64,000 bases of DNA from Clusia tigrina (lineage: Eukaryota; Arthropoda; Insecta; Diptera; Clusiidae): assembly GCA_920105625.2 (NCBI GenBank), contig OV050030.1:321522368-321586367 (forward strand), given 5' to 3'. The position numbers and the translations under genes are program-made. A model generated the notes under the pieces. It worked only from the letters and a program-made list of their open reading frames with translations, did not search any database and was not told the origin of the DNA. Positions 1-12,674 of the stretch are shown piece by piece; within the stretch, counting starts at the first letter, position 1; every line of letters begins with the position of its first letter.

Positions 1-1247
1 CGTTGTTTGTTGGCCTGGAAATATTAAAAATTATTCTTTTAGTTATTTTAACGCAAATATTACTCACAAAAGTAATCAAAAATCATTATTTTTTAACCAG
101 TCATTGGATTTATCAATGGTATATTTATATGATAACCATCATCTCCTCTCCAGAAGAAAATCGGGTATTGCAATGCGTCATAACAACGATGGAGTTCAGA
201 AATACGATTTAGTTGCTCATTCCTACGGTGCAAAACAATATCTCTTGGCCGAAATTGTTCACCAACTATTACGATTGCCACTTCATCGATTGTTGGTGCG
301 TTAAATCGCCTGGAATGTTGCCCGAGTGGTGTTCTGTCGGCACGTATTATGATTTGATGATCATCGGTGGGCATCTGATCCAGTGCAATCTTGAATAATT
401 TAACCAATTCATTGTGCTGATGTAAAAATCTTTGCAGCTCTTTCAAGATTTCTCTTCTTGTATTTGAAGCAATTGTACAGCGCTGATTCAGTTCGCTGTT
501 CTCATTACCAATGAAATATATTTGGAAAAACTGATGGTCAGCATCTGGGAATGGCAACAATGACCCAGCTCTATGGTATATCTGTCCTTGAATCTGTAAT
601 GTTTTTGAAATAGATTTAGATGACGAATCCGAATTTTTGAAGACAGCAAATACAGAGACAGCACATAAATCAAATTTGATATCATTTATTCCATGCGAAG
701 TAATTACCTTAAACGTCGGCATAAATCCATCTCTTATAATATTTGTAGCTCCAAAAGATGTCATTTGGAAGCATGAATTGTACTTTTGAATATTTGTTAA
801 GAAATGGTTTGACGCTGCTGAATTGCCATAAATTAATGAGTGTAAAGGATCTGGTGGAGGTTCTAACACAGGCAATTTAACTTTCCCACCAGCACAGCAC
901 ATGCCAGGCGTTTCGTTCATAAATTTGAATGCTTTACAATGCACACATTGTTTATTCATTTGTCCAATATAAGAATACATACTGTAATCAATTGTGCTAT
1001 CATAACTATAAGCCGCCAATTCCATTTGTCGTATGATTTGAATTGAGGGACGCGTACGTCGATTTATCGACCTTTCACTGTCAACCGTGTTTGCACTATC
1101 AACCGATTGGTTTATACGTCTACGTCGTTCCCTCTGTGATGCATTTTGTTGAATACGATCTTGTTCACTTTGTGATCTTCGATTGGTTGAAACAACTCTC
1201 GAATGACGCGTACGTCTACCAATATTTGAGCGACTTGGACGTGGCAT
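1..1247 (-). CDS. Helitron Rep/helicase, N-terminal exon (partial, copy 1)
   Basis: N-terminal part of a Helitron replication initiator/helicase. The reading frame starts at an ATG ending at 1247 and runs to the exon end at 98. It contains an Arg/Ser-rich N-terminus and a cysteine cluster (CVHCKAF ... GMCC, residues about 100-120) followed by the proline-rich LPVLEPPPDPL segment typical of the Helitron N-terminal region. An intron of 83 bp (15-97, donor GT at 97-96, acceptor AG at 16-15) separates it from positions 14-1, where exon 2 begins and leaves the window. Without splicing the frame hits a TAA at 95-93. The encoded exon differs from copy 2 by only a few residues, so both copies are recent. 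DNA cleavage and strand transfer would depend on the missing exon 2. Confidence 0.75.
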
Positions 1248-2537
1248 TTCAAATTTGTTCTATGTACGAAAAGAGTAATCATTTAAATTAATTTCAAGAG
1301 TTAAAAAAACTATATCCAAATGTATAATAAGTATGTGTTTGTGGTCATATATTCGCATTATTTGGTTGTTTTATGTATAAAAAAATTAAGAACTGAGGAA
1401 AAAGAACTATACAAAGTGACACTAACACGTATATAAATGGCCTGAAACCCGATAGCAATTCAACCAGAAAATCCAAATGGAAAGCGTATATACACTACTG
1501 TCTGTTTGTATTTAAATGGTCAAACAAAAACAAATAAATTGTTTGATGATGTATGGCTGAAAATATGAAAAACAAAAAAAAAATCAAATGCGACTCTTAC
1601 CGATTACGTCTGTCCACAATTCGAGTTCGATGGAAAAGACCCTTAAAATGATCACTCACTGGTAGGTGTCAATGTATATGCGTGTATGCTCTACAACGTG
1701 CATTTATCATGTATTTCACTTGCACCAATTTTTTATATATATAGAAGATATAGATTTCGCCGAAAAGTTTCAATTGAATTTTCTCATTAAGATTGTTGAC
1801 TTTATCATTTTTTTGTGCCTAAATTGCAAGTTCGCACAGCCATTCAAGATTTTTGTAGTTTGGGAATACCTTGTCGTCAACGGCTTGAATACTAATTACC
1901 GTTTGACTGAAGTTCGGTGGGAACGAAATCTCATTCCCAATTGTTTCTTGCAAATCTATCGATCTCAAAAAATTCGGAAAATTCGGAAAATTCGAAAATT
2001 AAAAAAACTTAATCTCACTTTTTGTTCTCATTTTTTTTATATGTACGTGGTGTTGCACGCGCACATTTAGTTTCATATTGGTGTTGTAAGCAGTGACTGA
2101 TACTCCAATAACTCAACAGATGGAGCTGTAGACGCTTATTTATTTTGACAGCTGCGTATATTGTGTGTTCTTTCTGATTTTTTTATTCGAACAGTGCGGA
2201 CACGGTCAATTGACTTTCTGACATTTTTCCAAATTTTAATTGATTTCTCGAGTTGTTCGGGCCATTGTGCATTCGTCCCAAATGATAATTTTGCACGTTT
2301 TAAGGATTGTGCCCATTTTCAATAAAATCGCTTAATTAATTCAGAAAATATAGAATAAGGTAGCTTCTACCACTTTTGCCCTATTTAACGTCAAAAATTT
2401 TGATATTTTTAAGAAATGTGTATCCTATGTCATCGGTTAGATAATTCTGAAGACGTTGTAAAAACTTAATCAAAATCCCGCCTTTTTCCAATCCATACGT
2501 TGCAAACATACATACATTTTTATATAGAATTAGGTAG
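1248..2537. other. Helitron copy 1 non-coding 5' flank
   Basis: About 1.3 kb upstream (minus-strand sense) of the Helitron gene with no supported gene. A 134-codon plus-strand frame at 1666-2070 exists in both Helitron copies, but the copies are too similar for this to be evidence of coding. The stretch has short AAATTCGG-type tandem repeats near 1970-2000. Confidence 0.5.
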
Positions 2538-3437
2538 GGGGAGTTTTTATCCCTTTTGTCAATTTTACCCCCTAAATGTGGAACAATCCAAACAATGTAT
2601 AGCCTATGTTATCCGAGGGGTTTTTCTGAAGACTCTCTGAAAATTTCATCAAAATCGGTCCAGCCGTTTTCGAGTGCATGCATTGCTTACATGCATACAT
2701 ACATACATAGGGAGGGAAAGTTTTTATCCCATTTGCCAATTTCACCCCCTACATGTAAAAAATCCAAACAATGTGTAGCGTATGTTACTCGCGAGTTTAT
2801 TCTGAAAATTACCTGAAAATTTCATCAAAATCGGTTCAGCCGTTTTCGAGTACATACGTTGCATACAAACATACATACATACATGCAAACTTTTATATGG
2901 ACAAAATCACGTGTTGATATAAAAGCTCATAACTCACGAACGCGTCGACCGATTTCGTGCAAACTTATCTATAAACCATCTACACGAGGGAGTTTTTATC
3001 CCTTTTGTCAATTTTACCCCCTAAATGTGGAACAATCCAAACAATGTATAGCCTATGGTATCCGAGGGGTTTTTCTGAAGACTCTCTGAAAATTTCATCA
3101 AAATCGATCCAGCCGTTTTCGAGTGCATGCATTGCTTACATGCATACATACATACATAGGGAGGGAAAGTTTTTATCCCATTTGCCAATTTCACCCCCTA
3201 CATGTAAAAAATCCAAACAATGTGTAGCGTATGTTACTCGCGAGTTTATTCTGAAAATTGCCTGAAAATTTCATCAAAATCGGTTCAGCCGTTTTCGAGT
3301 ACATACGTTGCATACAAACATACATACATACATGCAAACTTTTATATGGACAAAATCACGTGTTGACATAAAAGGCCATAACTCACGAACGCGCCGATCG
3401 ATTTCGTGCAAACTTATCTATAAACCATCTACACGAC
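2538..3437. repeat. Tandem duplication, two units of about 450 bp, in Helitron 5' flank
   Basis: The segment beginning GGGAGTTTTTATCCC at about 2538 recurs at about 2988 with a 449-450 bp offset and near-identity over the whole unit. Each unit itself holds two diverged copies of a module (AAATTTCATCAAAATCGGT ... CATACATACATA). Such modules are common in the 5' flank of insect Helitrons. Copy 2 of the Helitron has only the beginning of one unit before it is cut by a (TA)n array at 10148. Confidence 0.8.
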
Positions 3438-3535
3438 CATACGAACAAACCACAAAAGTTTCATTGAATTCGGTTTGACGGTTCATGAGTTATAAAGTCA
3501 CAACGCACTTGCACCAATTTTTTATATATATAGAT

Positions 3536-3538
<3 letters not shown>

Positions 3539-3604
<66 letters not shown>
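3539..3604. repeat. (TA)n microsatellite
   Basis: Perfect TA repeat of about 66 bp between the 5' end of Helitron copy 1 and a Helitron-like 3' end at 3605. Confidence 0.95.
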
Positions 3605-3605
<1 letters not shown>

Positions 3606-3988
3606 TAGCGGACCCGGCAAACTTCGTCCTGCCTCCGAAGGTTTTAAATCTAAAAGTTTATATTTCTTAGGATTGATGGTTTTGCATTAAAAAATTTAAT
3701 TTTAGAAAACAATAATGTTCGAAAAATTTGTTTATTTAAAAAATCGCAACAATATATGTGAAACAGTTTTGAAATATAACATGCCTAACAGTGCGAAAAC
3801 TTGGAAGCACAACTTGATTGGGTATTTTGAAAAATGTAAGTTACAAAGGTGAAGATAGAGAAAAATTATCAAAGGTTGTAGAAACATGTTAACTTGTTGT
3901 TGACAAATTTTAAAATTGTTTTTGGTATATAATGATATCAGTGTATTGTGTAATACAAAATTTTAAATATGAAGAAACTATATTATAT
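3605..3988 (-). other. Helitron-like 3'-end segment (no gene)
   Basis: Read on the minus strand this AT-rich segment ends in GCCGGGTCCGCTAG followed by T (3608-3604). This fits the Helitron rule of a CTRR 3' end next to a host T. The GC-rich stretch just before it (about 3610-3640) can form short hairpins. It is probably either the true 3' tail of copy 2 or a second, non-autonomous Helitron fragment abutting it. No coding sequence seen. Confidence 0.45.
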
Positions 3989-4093
3989 AGCTGATCCCGG
4001 CGTGCTTCGCTACGCATGAATATTAACATTGAATCAAATTCATTGGTTTTTTTTATTTATTTTTTATTTGTAAATAATGAAAAAAAAAGTAAA

Positions 4094-7000
4094 TCAATTC
4101 AATACGATAGTGTATACAATATTTTTTGTTTGATTGTGTGGTGCATGAATAAATGAATTTGGTGGTGCTCCCACTCTGGAACATGCGACGTATAATTGTC
4201 CGTGAGAAAAGCACGGTTCCTCCAAATTCACACCACATACATGAAGCGTTTGTCCTTGAGCTTTATTAACGGTTATAGCAAAGGATAAACGCACGGGAAA
4301 TTGAAGACGTTTGAATTGAAATGGCATGTCTGTTGGTATTAATGGGATCCTTGGTATCAGTACAACTTCTCCTTTTGCTTTCCCAGTTAGAATTGTTGCT
4401 TCGATCAAATTGGGCATTAATTTTTTCACGGAAAGTCTCGTTCCATTGCAGAGTTTTGGTGAATTGAGATTTCGAAGAAGTATGATCGATGAACCAATTT
4501 TCAAATTCAAAATATGCGGTGGCATACCGTGTGGTTCCAAAGAATTCAAAAATTCAACCGGATAATTTACTGCGTCTTCTTCATTCGTAGCAGTATCAAT
4601 GGATTTGTATGATACCAAGTCACCTGGCAATTTCTGTTGAATTTGAAAATTTATTTCATTAACATTTGCATTTTTTGGTGCTAAAATTGCGCGTTCTCTT
4701 AGCCAATCATGATTTTTATAGTTTTGAACAATGTTTGGAAAAACGTGATCAATTAGTTCTTCTTTTGATGGCATACTTGTGCAAAAGTTGTTCGGTAACG
4801 TGATAAACCCATTTAAATCACTTGCAATTTTGCCATCGCCAATCTGCAGCAGTTGCTTCGAAAACTCACGTGCTGATGGATCATTTTGAAGACGCACACG
4901 CATATTTATGCTAAGCGCTAACTTCTGTATATTTGCCCAAAGAAACGAACTTTTCAAACATGCATTAATTTCATCAGCTGGAGTCGATCTGGGAATGACG
5001 GGCAACGTTTGTCGAAAATCACCAGATAGCAATATTAATGCACCTCCGAACAACTGTTGATTTCCACGTAGATCCTGTAATGTTCGATTCAATGCTTCCA
5101 AAGATTTTTTATGGGCCATCGGACATTCATCCCATAAAATGATTGCTGCTTGTTGCAAAACTTTGGCCATTCCAGAATTTCTTGAAATATTACACGTTGG
5201 AATCTCCACCGATTGCATGTTTAATTGCAGTTTTAAAGCGGAATGTGCAGTTCGGCCTCCATCCAATAATGTAGCTGCAATACCAGAAGAAGCAAGTGCC
5301 AATGCGATTTTTCGTTCGGATCTAATTGTAGCTAAGATAATTGAAATGAGAAATGTTTTCCCAGTGCCACCAGGAGCGTCCCAAAAATATAATCCACCAG
5401 TGTTGTTAATGACAGCTTGCATGATTCTATCGTATGCATTCCTTTGCTGAACATTCAATTGTGGAATGTTTGTTTGCACAAATGCACGCAATTCATCGCA
5501 TTCGAATTGCTGTTCGCGTTGCAGTTCTTGCTCAAATAAATCATGGATTGGACGATTAGGTGCGATCATGCCTAATTGTCCTAATGCTTTATTTGCAATC
5601 ATAAGGCAAATATCTTCAATCAATATCAAGGCCTCATTATACATTTCTAATGTATGTACCAATTCGGGATCCATCGAACGATGTTGAAGTCGAATCAAAA
5701 TGTCTTCAGCCATGAAATCTTTATATTTATTCCACAATTCAAGTGGGTTTGATGGATAGCATGTTGATATTATTATTGCGAATAACATACGTATTTGATT
5801 TGGGTGAGCTGAAACTGATGCATCGTGAAGCGTAGCATCCCAATGCGTATCATCTTCAAGCAAACGCAACCGTTGGCATGCATCACGATATGTTACACAC
5901 AATTCACCGTCGACAGTTCTTAAATTCTGGAATGACTGTGGCCCACGTACGTTCACCAACAACAATCGCAAATAAAAACATTCAACATTTTTTGGACTAA
6001 CTGTATAAATGCGGCCTAAAGCATCCGTTGAAAAAACACCTCGGTAGCCATCAACAGGAGTACCTTTTTTGCGGCGTTGAAATTTTTTTGTTGATGCGTT
6101 CCAAGTATAATATCGTGGTGCTTCCGAATATAATAGTGTTCTTGCAAATTCATCCGTTTCATATAACTTGAAAAAAGCTGTCAGTGTAGTTGCTGGAGGC
6201 TGTAATGCACTTTGTGCGGCATTTGCATCAGTAAAATAAACACGTTGCCCATTTTCAAGATGAACTGCTAAATGTATAACAACAGGGTGTCTGTCATGTA
6301 TTGGGAACGATAAAATTCGCCAAATAGCTTCGTTAGTACTAATATATCTTCCCATTTGGTACTGCAAAATTTCATCATTTCTATTTTCAGCAGTCACTCC
6401 GAAAATAGCCATATCGCTACCTTTATTAACATACTTGCAAATGTATTTTATTGATTTGACTGAATTGCAGTATTCGACATTTATGTGAGCATTGAAAATT
6501 TTTGACAACAATGGTGAATACGGCACTATCCAACGATTATCAACTTCAAAGTCTTGGTTCCGGATTTTAATAGTAGTAGTTTTACCATTATCTTGAGCTG
6601 ATCGTCGACGATACTGTGGATATCCATCATCACCGTGTATTGTTTCTGCAATCAATTGTCTTGGAAAACGCTTTGAACATTTGCCGTCGATCATACATGG
6701 TGAATTTGGATTGATTTCACCGCAGGGACCGTGTATCATATTTTTCGTGACAACTGCAAATAATTGTGGATCGATGGTTTGATATGGAATTTCGGCCGAT
6801 ATAACACTATCAATCATATCTGGTGTTATTTTCTGTACAAACCATATCAAAATGTGAGCGTGCGGCAAGCCTCTTTTTTGCCATTCAATTGTATACATAT
6901 AGCAGCGCACTTCTCCAAATACACGGAGCTTGACAATCAGATCTATCAATTTTTTTAATTTTTGGTGGAATATGCGATCGGTTACATCGTGTCGATCTGT

Positions 7001-8655
7001 TGGGACCTGACCATCAAATAAGCAATCCTTCACATCAGCCCATTTTGGGTTGCAAGTAAATGTGATGAACAAATCTGGACGGCCGTAATGACGAACATAT
7101 GACATGGCATCTTGTGTATACTCGTGCATATGACGTGGGCTACCGGTATATGACGATGGTAATATCGTCAAGCGTCCAATGTCTTTCACATTCACATCAT
7201 TCAATAGTGCATCACGTAAATGTATATACTCTTCAGATCTCAATCGGGCTTGATTATGACGGATGAAATGCAATCGTTCGCTCTCGATTTTAGCATACAT
7301 GTCCACAATGTATTGATGAAAAAGTTTATTGCATCGCAAAATGTAATTGTCCTCTTGATCACGAATCATCAATCGATACGAATAAAAATTCATCGCACTA
7401 ACTTTTTTCGTTGTTTGTTGGCCTGCAAATATTAAAAATTATTCTTTTAGTTATTTTAACGCAAAGATTACTCACAAAAGTAATCAAAAATCATTATTTT
7501 TTTACCAGTCATTGGATTTATCAATGGTATATTTATATGATAACCATCATCTCCTCTCCAGAACAAAATCGGGTATTGCAATGCGTCATAACAACGATGG
7601 AGTTCAGAAATACGATTTAGTTGCTCATTCCTACGGTGCAAAACAATATCTCTTGGCCGAAATTGTTCACCAACTATTACGATTGCCACTTCATCGATTG
7701 TTGGTGCGTTAAATCGCCTGGAATGTTGCCCGAGTGGTGTTCTGTCGGCACGTATTATGATTTTATGATCATCGGTGGGCATCTGATCCAGTGCAATCTT
7801 GAATAATTTAACCAATTCATTGTGCTGATGTAAAAATCTTTGCAGCTCTTTCAAGATTTCTCTTCTTGTATTTGAAGCAATTGTACAGCGCTGATTCAGT
7901 TCGCTGTTCTCATTTCCAATGAAATATATTTGCAAAAACTGATAGTCAGCATCTGGGAATGGCAACAATGACCCAGCTCTATGGTATATCTGTCCTTGAA
8001 TCTGTAATGTTTTTGAAATAGATTTAGATGACGAATCCGGATTTTTGAAGATAGCAAATACAGAGACAGCACATAAATCAAATTTGATATCATTTATTCC
8101 ATGCGAAGTAATTACCTTAAACGTCGGCATAAATCCATCTCTTATAATATTTGTAGCTCCAAAAGATGTCATTTGGAAGCATGAATTGTACTTTTGAATA
8201 TTTGTTAAGAAATGGTTTGACGCTGCTGAATTGCCATAAATTAATGAGTGTAAAGGATCTGGTGGAGGTTCTAACACAGGCAATTTAACTTTCCCACCAG
8301 CACAGCACATGCCAGGCGTTTCGTTCATAAATTTGAATGCTTTACAATGCACACATTGTTTATTCATTTGTCCAATATAAGAATACATACTGTAATCAAT
8401 TGTGCTATCATAATTATAAGCCGCCAATTCCATTTGTCGTATGATTTGAATTGAGGGACGCGTACGTCGATTTATCGACCTTTCACTGTCAACCGTGTTT
8501 GCACTATCAACCGATTGGTTTATACGTCTACGTCGTTCCCTCTGTGATGCATTTTGTTGAATACGATCTTGTTCACTTTGTGATCTTCGATTGGTTGAAA
8601 CAACTCTCGAATGACGCGTACGTCTACCAATATTTGAGCGACTTGGACGTGGCAT
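4094..8655 (-). CDS. Helitron Rep-helicase transposase (spliced, intact)
   Basis: Two exons, 8655-7506 and 7422-4094, joined over an 83-bp GT-AG intron, give about 1492 codons without a stop. Exon 1 holds the N-terminal cysteine cluster. Exon 2 holds the HUH Rep domain: RPDLFITFTCNPKW (about residues 498-511), the metal-binding GLPHAHILIW (H-A-H about 571-573) and the two-tyrosine motif KYICKY (about 710 and 714). These residues nick and join single-stranded DNA. A PIF1-family SF1 helicase follows: Walker A GGTGKT (about 1068), Walker B ILWDE (about 1147), SGDFRQTLPV, and the C-terminal VNKAQGQTL and ACSRVG motifs. The length suits an insect Helitron. All catalytic residues I can identify are present, so it could be functional. 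The Met at 7393 is internal to exon 2 and is not needed as a start if the intron is spliced. Confidence 0.88.
7423..7505 (-). other. Probable 83-bp intron in the Helitron gene
   Basis: On the minus strand the exon ends ...ACTG and the intron runs from GTAAAAAAATAATG to TTTAATATTTGCAG. It removes in-frame stops and rejoins a conserved Helitron segment: the split Gly codon is followed by QQTTKKVSAMNFYSY. The equivalent intron in copy 1 (15-97) has a changed donor (GTTAAA) and acceptor (TTTCCAG), both still GT-AG. Confidence 0.8.
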
Positions 8656-10653
<1,998 letters not shown>

Positions 10654-10654
<1 letters not shown>

Positions 10655-10672
10655 GGCGCCCGAGCAGGGACC
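10654..10672 (+). promoter_or_regulatory. Primer binding site, tRNA-Lys type
   Basis: TGGCGCCCGAGCAGGGACC directly abuts the 5' LTR end. It resembles the tRNA-Lys-complementary sites of retroviruses and Gypsy-type elements. It would prime minus-strand DNA synthesis. Confidence 0.8.
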
Positions 10673-11139
10673 AGCGAAGTCACTAGTAAAATCGTGAATA
10701 AAAAAGTGAGAAAAAAAATAAGGAAAAAGTATCGCTAAGTTTACGTGTTACAAAAAAAAAACGAGAAACCAAACAGTATCGTCGGTGACAAGTGCTAGAG
10801 AAAGCTGAAAAAAAGTAGCAGGAAAGAGGCCCCCAAGTAGACGTATCATCGTAGGAACAGGAGCTTTTGACAAGCAGCCGCCTGCCCAAAATATTCAACA
10901 AAACAAAGCACCGCTGGGAAAAACCATGAAGAATACTTTAAGCATATTTCTAGTGTATTTGTATGTAAGTCATAAACATTTTTAAAAAAAAAAAAAAAAT
11001 ACAAAGGAAAAAGTTAAAGTAAACAAAAAAGAGTAAAGAAATAAATAATCAAAAGATAAGTTCAAGTTAAATTTTTTCTAAATAAAAAAAAAGTGAAAGT
11101 AAATAAAAAATAACAAGAAAACTAAGAAATAATTACAAG

Positions 11140-11187
<48 letters not shown>

Positions 11188-11264
11188 CTATTATAAATAA
11201 CGTTTGGTGAAGGAATCAAAACATTTCTTTAATTTTTTTTTATTTTTATCCATTACTTTTAAAC
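10673..11264 (+). other. Leader between primer site and gag, with env leader exon
   Basis: Untranslated A-rich leader, including a run of about 30 A residues near 11147-11178. It contains a short ATG frame at 10926-10964 that ends at a consensus splice donor (see the env leader exon). Confidence 0.7.
10926..10964 (+). CDS. env: Putative env leader exon (13 codons)
   Basis: An ATG at 10926 in a good context (ACCATGA) opens 13 codons encoding a short hydrophobic start, ending exactly at a donor consensus (GTAAGT at 10965-10970). The matching acceptor would be the TTTTCCAG ending at 15829. The phase is preserved, so the exon would supply the first part of the Env signal peptide. Subgenomic splicing of env from a leader exon is known for insect errantiviruses; here it is inferred from sequence only. 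Confidence 0.6.
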
Positions 11265-12674
11265 ATGTCGACTCCAGAAGAACAACTTAGTGAAAAACTA
11301 GCACAATTAAGGGTTACTAATAGTCTGATCAATAATTCTAACCAACACCCACCTAGTACAAGTCATAATCCTCAACCACTAATACTGACAGAAGCACTAA
11401 CCAGACAGATTACGGAACTGATTACATCGACAGTACAGAACCTCCATAACCCGTTTGTCGAAAACGACGAAAGAGACTATACGGTCCAATTTAATTCGAC
11501 AAATTTGGATGAATTGGATAGGATCCCAGACGTTGTAAAGTGCTTACGCGAATTTTCTGGGCAACCAGGAGAATTTAACTCCTGGCGTAAAACCGTGGAC
11601 AGAATATTTACTGCATACGAAAATGTTAAACGAACACCAAAATATTACGCAATATTACACACCGTCAGACACAAAATCATAGGAGAGGCAGATACTGCCT
11701 TAGAATCATACAGAACTCCGCTAGATTGGTCTAAATTAAAAAAATGCCTAATGATGCATTATTTGGACAAGCGCGACATCGGCACGCTTGAATATGAAAT
11801 GATCACACTAACGCAACGAAACAGTACTATAACAGAATTCTACCAGCGAATTTACCAATACCTATCGCTGATATTAGACAAAATCGCTTGCTTAGAATTA
11901 AGCGAAGAGTCACTTCAAACAATGACTAATGCGTATAGGGAAAAAGCATTAGACACTTTTATTCGGGGACTCAACGGTGAACTTCCTAAACTTTTAAGCG
12001 TTCGAGAACCAACGACACTGCCACAAGCCCTACATCTGTGTCAAAAATTAGATAACATGGCATATAGAATGAACTCCATGCAGAGGCCAAATATTCCCAG
12101 AAAACCCGATTATCCATTGCCGCCTTTGCGACCACCACGTCAAAACCATCCTCCCATGCAACCTATTAGAAATAGATTTTTCCCAGAACTAACACATTTG
12201 CCTCAGTTCAGATACGATAATAATCCACATAATAGATTCCAGCCCAATAATAACAATTACCAACATAATAACTCATACGGGTTTCAACCAAAACCCCATT
12301 TCGGTCATTCAGGATTCAATAACCGACCATACCTTCCACCTAAACCTCCCGTACCTATGGAAGTTGACCCTTCGGTACACTCCAGGCAGGTAAACTACCA
12401 AAACCGACCACAGAACAACTATAATAGACCTCAAATTCCCTTCAATCAATACCAAAACCCAGCACAAAAACGACAATTGCCACCTTTTTCTCAGCAAAAC
12501 CATCAACCCAACAAAATTCAGCGAACATTCTTTACTCACACAGAAGATCCGTACTATGAGTCTGAGGGATTTTATTCCGAAGAACGTCTGGAAGATAACT
12601 TCGAAGCAAATCACCACCCGACGACAGAACAAGAAGACATAAAACAAACCGATGACGTTCATTTTTTAGACTAA
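11265..12674 (+). CDS. gag: Gag polyprotein
   Basis: An intact 469-residue frame from ATG 11265. It is the structural protein that assembles the particle and binds RNA. Residues about 90-250 match the capsid-like core of Gypsy-group Gag, including the LREFSGQPGEFNSW, HTVRHKIIGEAD and LMMHYLDKRD segments. The C-terminal 200 residues are rich in Asn, Pro and Gln, with no CCHC zinc knuckle; errantivirus Gags commonly lack one. The last codons contain a U-UUU-UUA heptamer (12662-12668) just before the TAA at 12672, which sets up a -1 shift into pol. No breaks seen. Confidence 0.9.
   Translation: MSTPEEQLSEKLAQLRVTNSLINNSNQHPPSTSHNPQPLILTEALTRQITELITSTVQNLHNPFVENDERDYTVQFNSTNLDELDRIPDVVKCLREFSGQPGEFNSWRKTVDRIFTAYENVKRTPKYYAILHTVRHKIIGEADTALESYRTPLDWSKLKKCLMMHYLDKRDIGTLEYEMITLTQRNSTITEFYQRIYQYLSLILDKIACLELSEESLQTMTNAYREKALDTFIRGLNGELPKLLSVREPTTLPQALHLCQKLDNMAYRMNSMQRPNIPRKPDYPLPPLRPPRQNHPPMQPIRNRFFPELTHLPQFRYDNNPHNRFQPNNNNYQHNNSYGFQPKPHFGHSGFNNRPYLPPKPPVPMEVDPSVHSRQVNYQNRPQNNYNRPQIPFNQYQNPAQKRQLPPFSQQNHQPNKIQRTFFTHTEDPYYESEGFYSEERLEDNFEANHHPTTEQEDIKQTDDVHFLD
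12662..12668 (+). promoter_or_regulatory. Probable -1 ribosomal frameshift site (TTTTTTA)
   Basis: In the gag frame the codons are CAT-TTT-TTA-GAC-TAA, giving the canonical X-XXY-YYZ heptamer T-TTT-TTA. A slip of one base back enters the frame that runs directly into the protease (active site LDTGS from 12737). It lies two codons before the gag stop. Confidence 0.75.

Larger units (their letters stand above)
1..3538 (-). mobile_element. Helitron copy 1 (5' part; cut by window start)
   Basis: This is the 5' portion of a rolling-circle Helitron on the minus strand. Positions 1-2740 are nearly identical to 7409-10147, with an offset of 7408 then 7407 after a 1-bp gap. It carries exon 1 of the Rep/helicase gene and about 2.3 kb of non-coding 5' flank. 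The rest of the gene (Rep and helicase domains) lies outside the window. The right end is placed near the AT-rich stretch before the (TA)n array at 3539; the exact 5' terminus is not proven. Confidence 0.85.

Noticed and set aside
104..398. Plus-strand frames opposite the Helitron exon
   Set aside because: Shadows of the minus-strand coding exon.
1666..2070. 134-codon frame conserved in both Helitron copies
   Set aside because: The two copies are near-identical overall, so conservation says nothing; no domain; the opposite strand to the Helitron gene.
2556..3350. CRISPR-like array in the repeated CATACATA region
   Set aside because: The units are long near-identical tandem duplications without unique spacers, in a eukaryotic Helitron.
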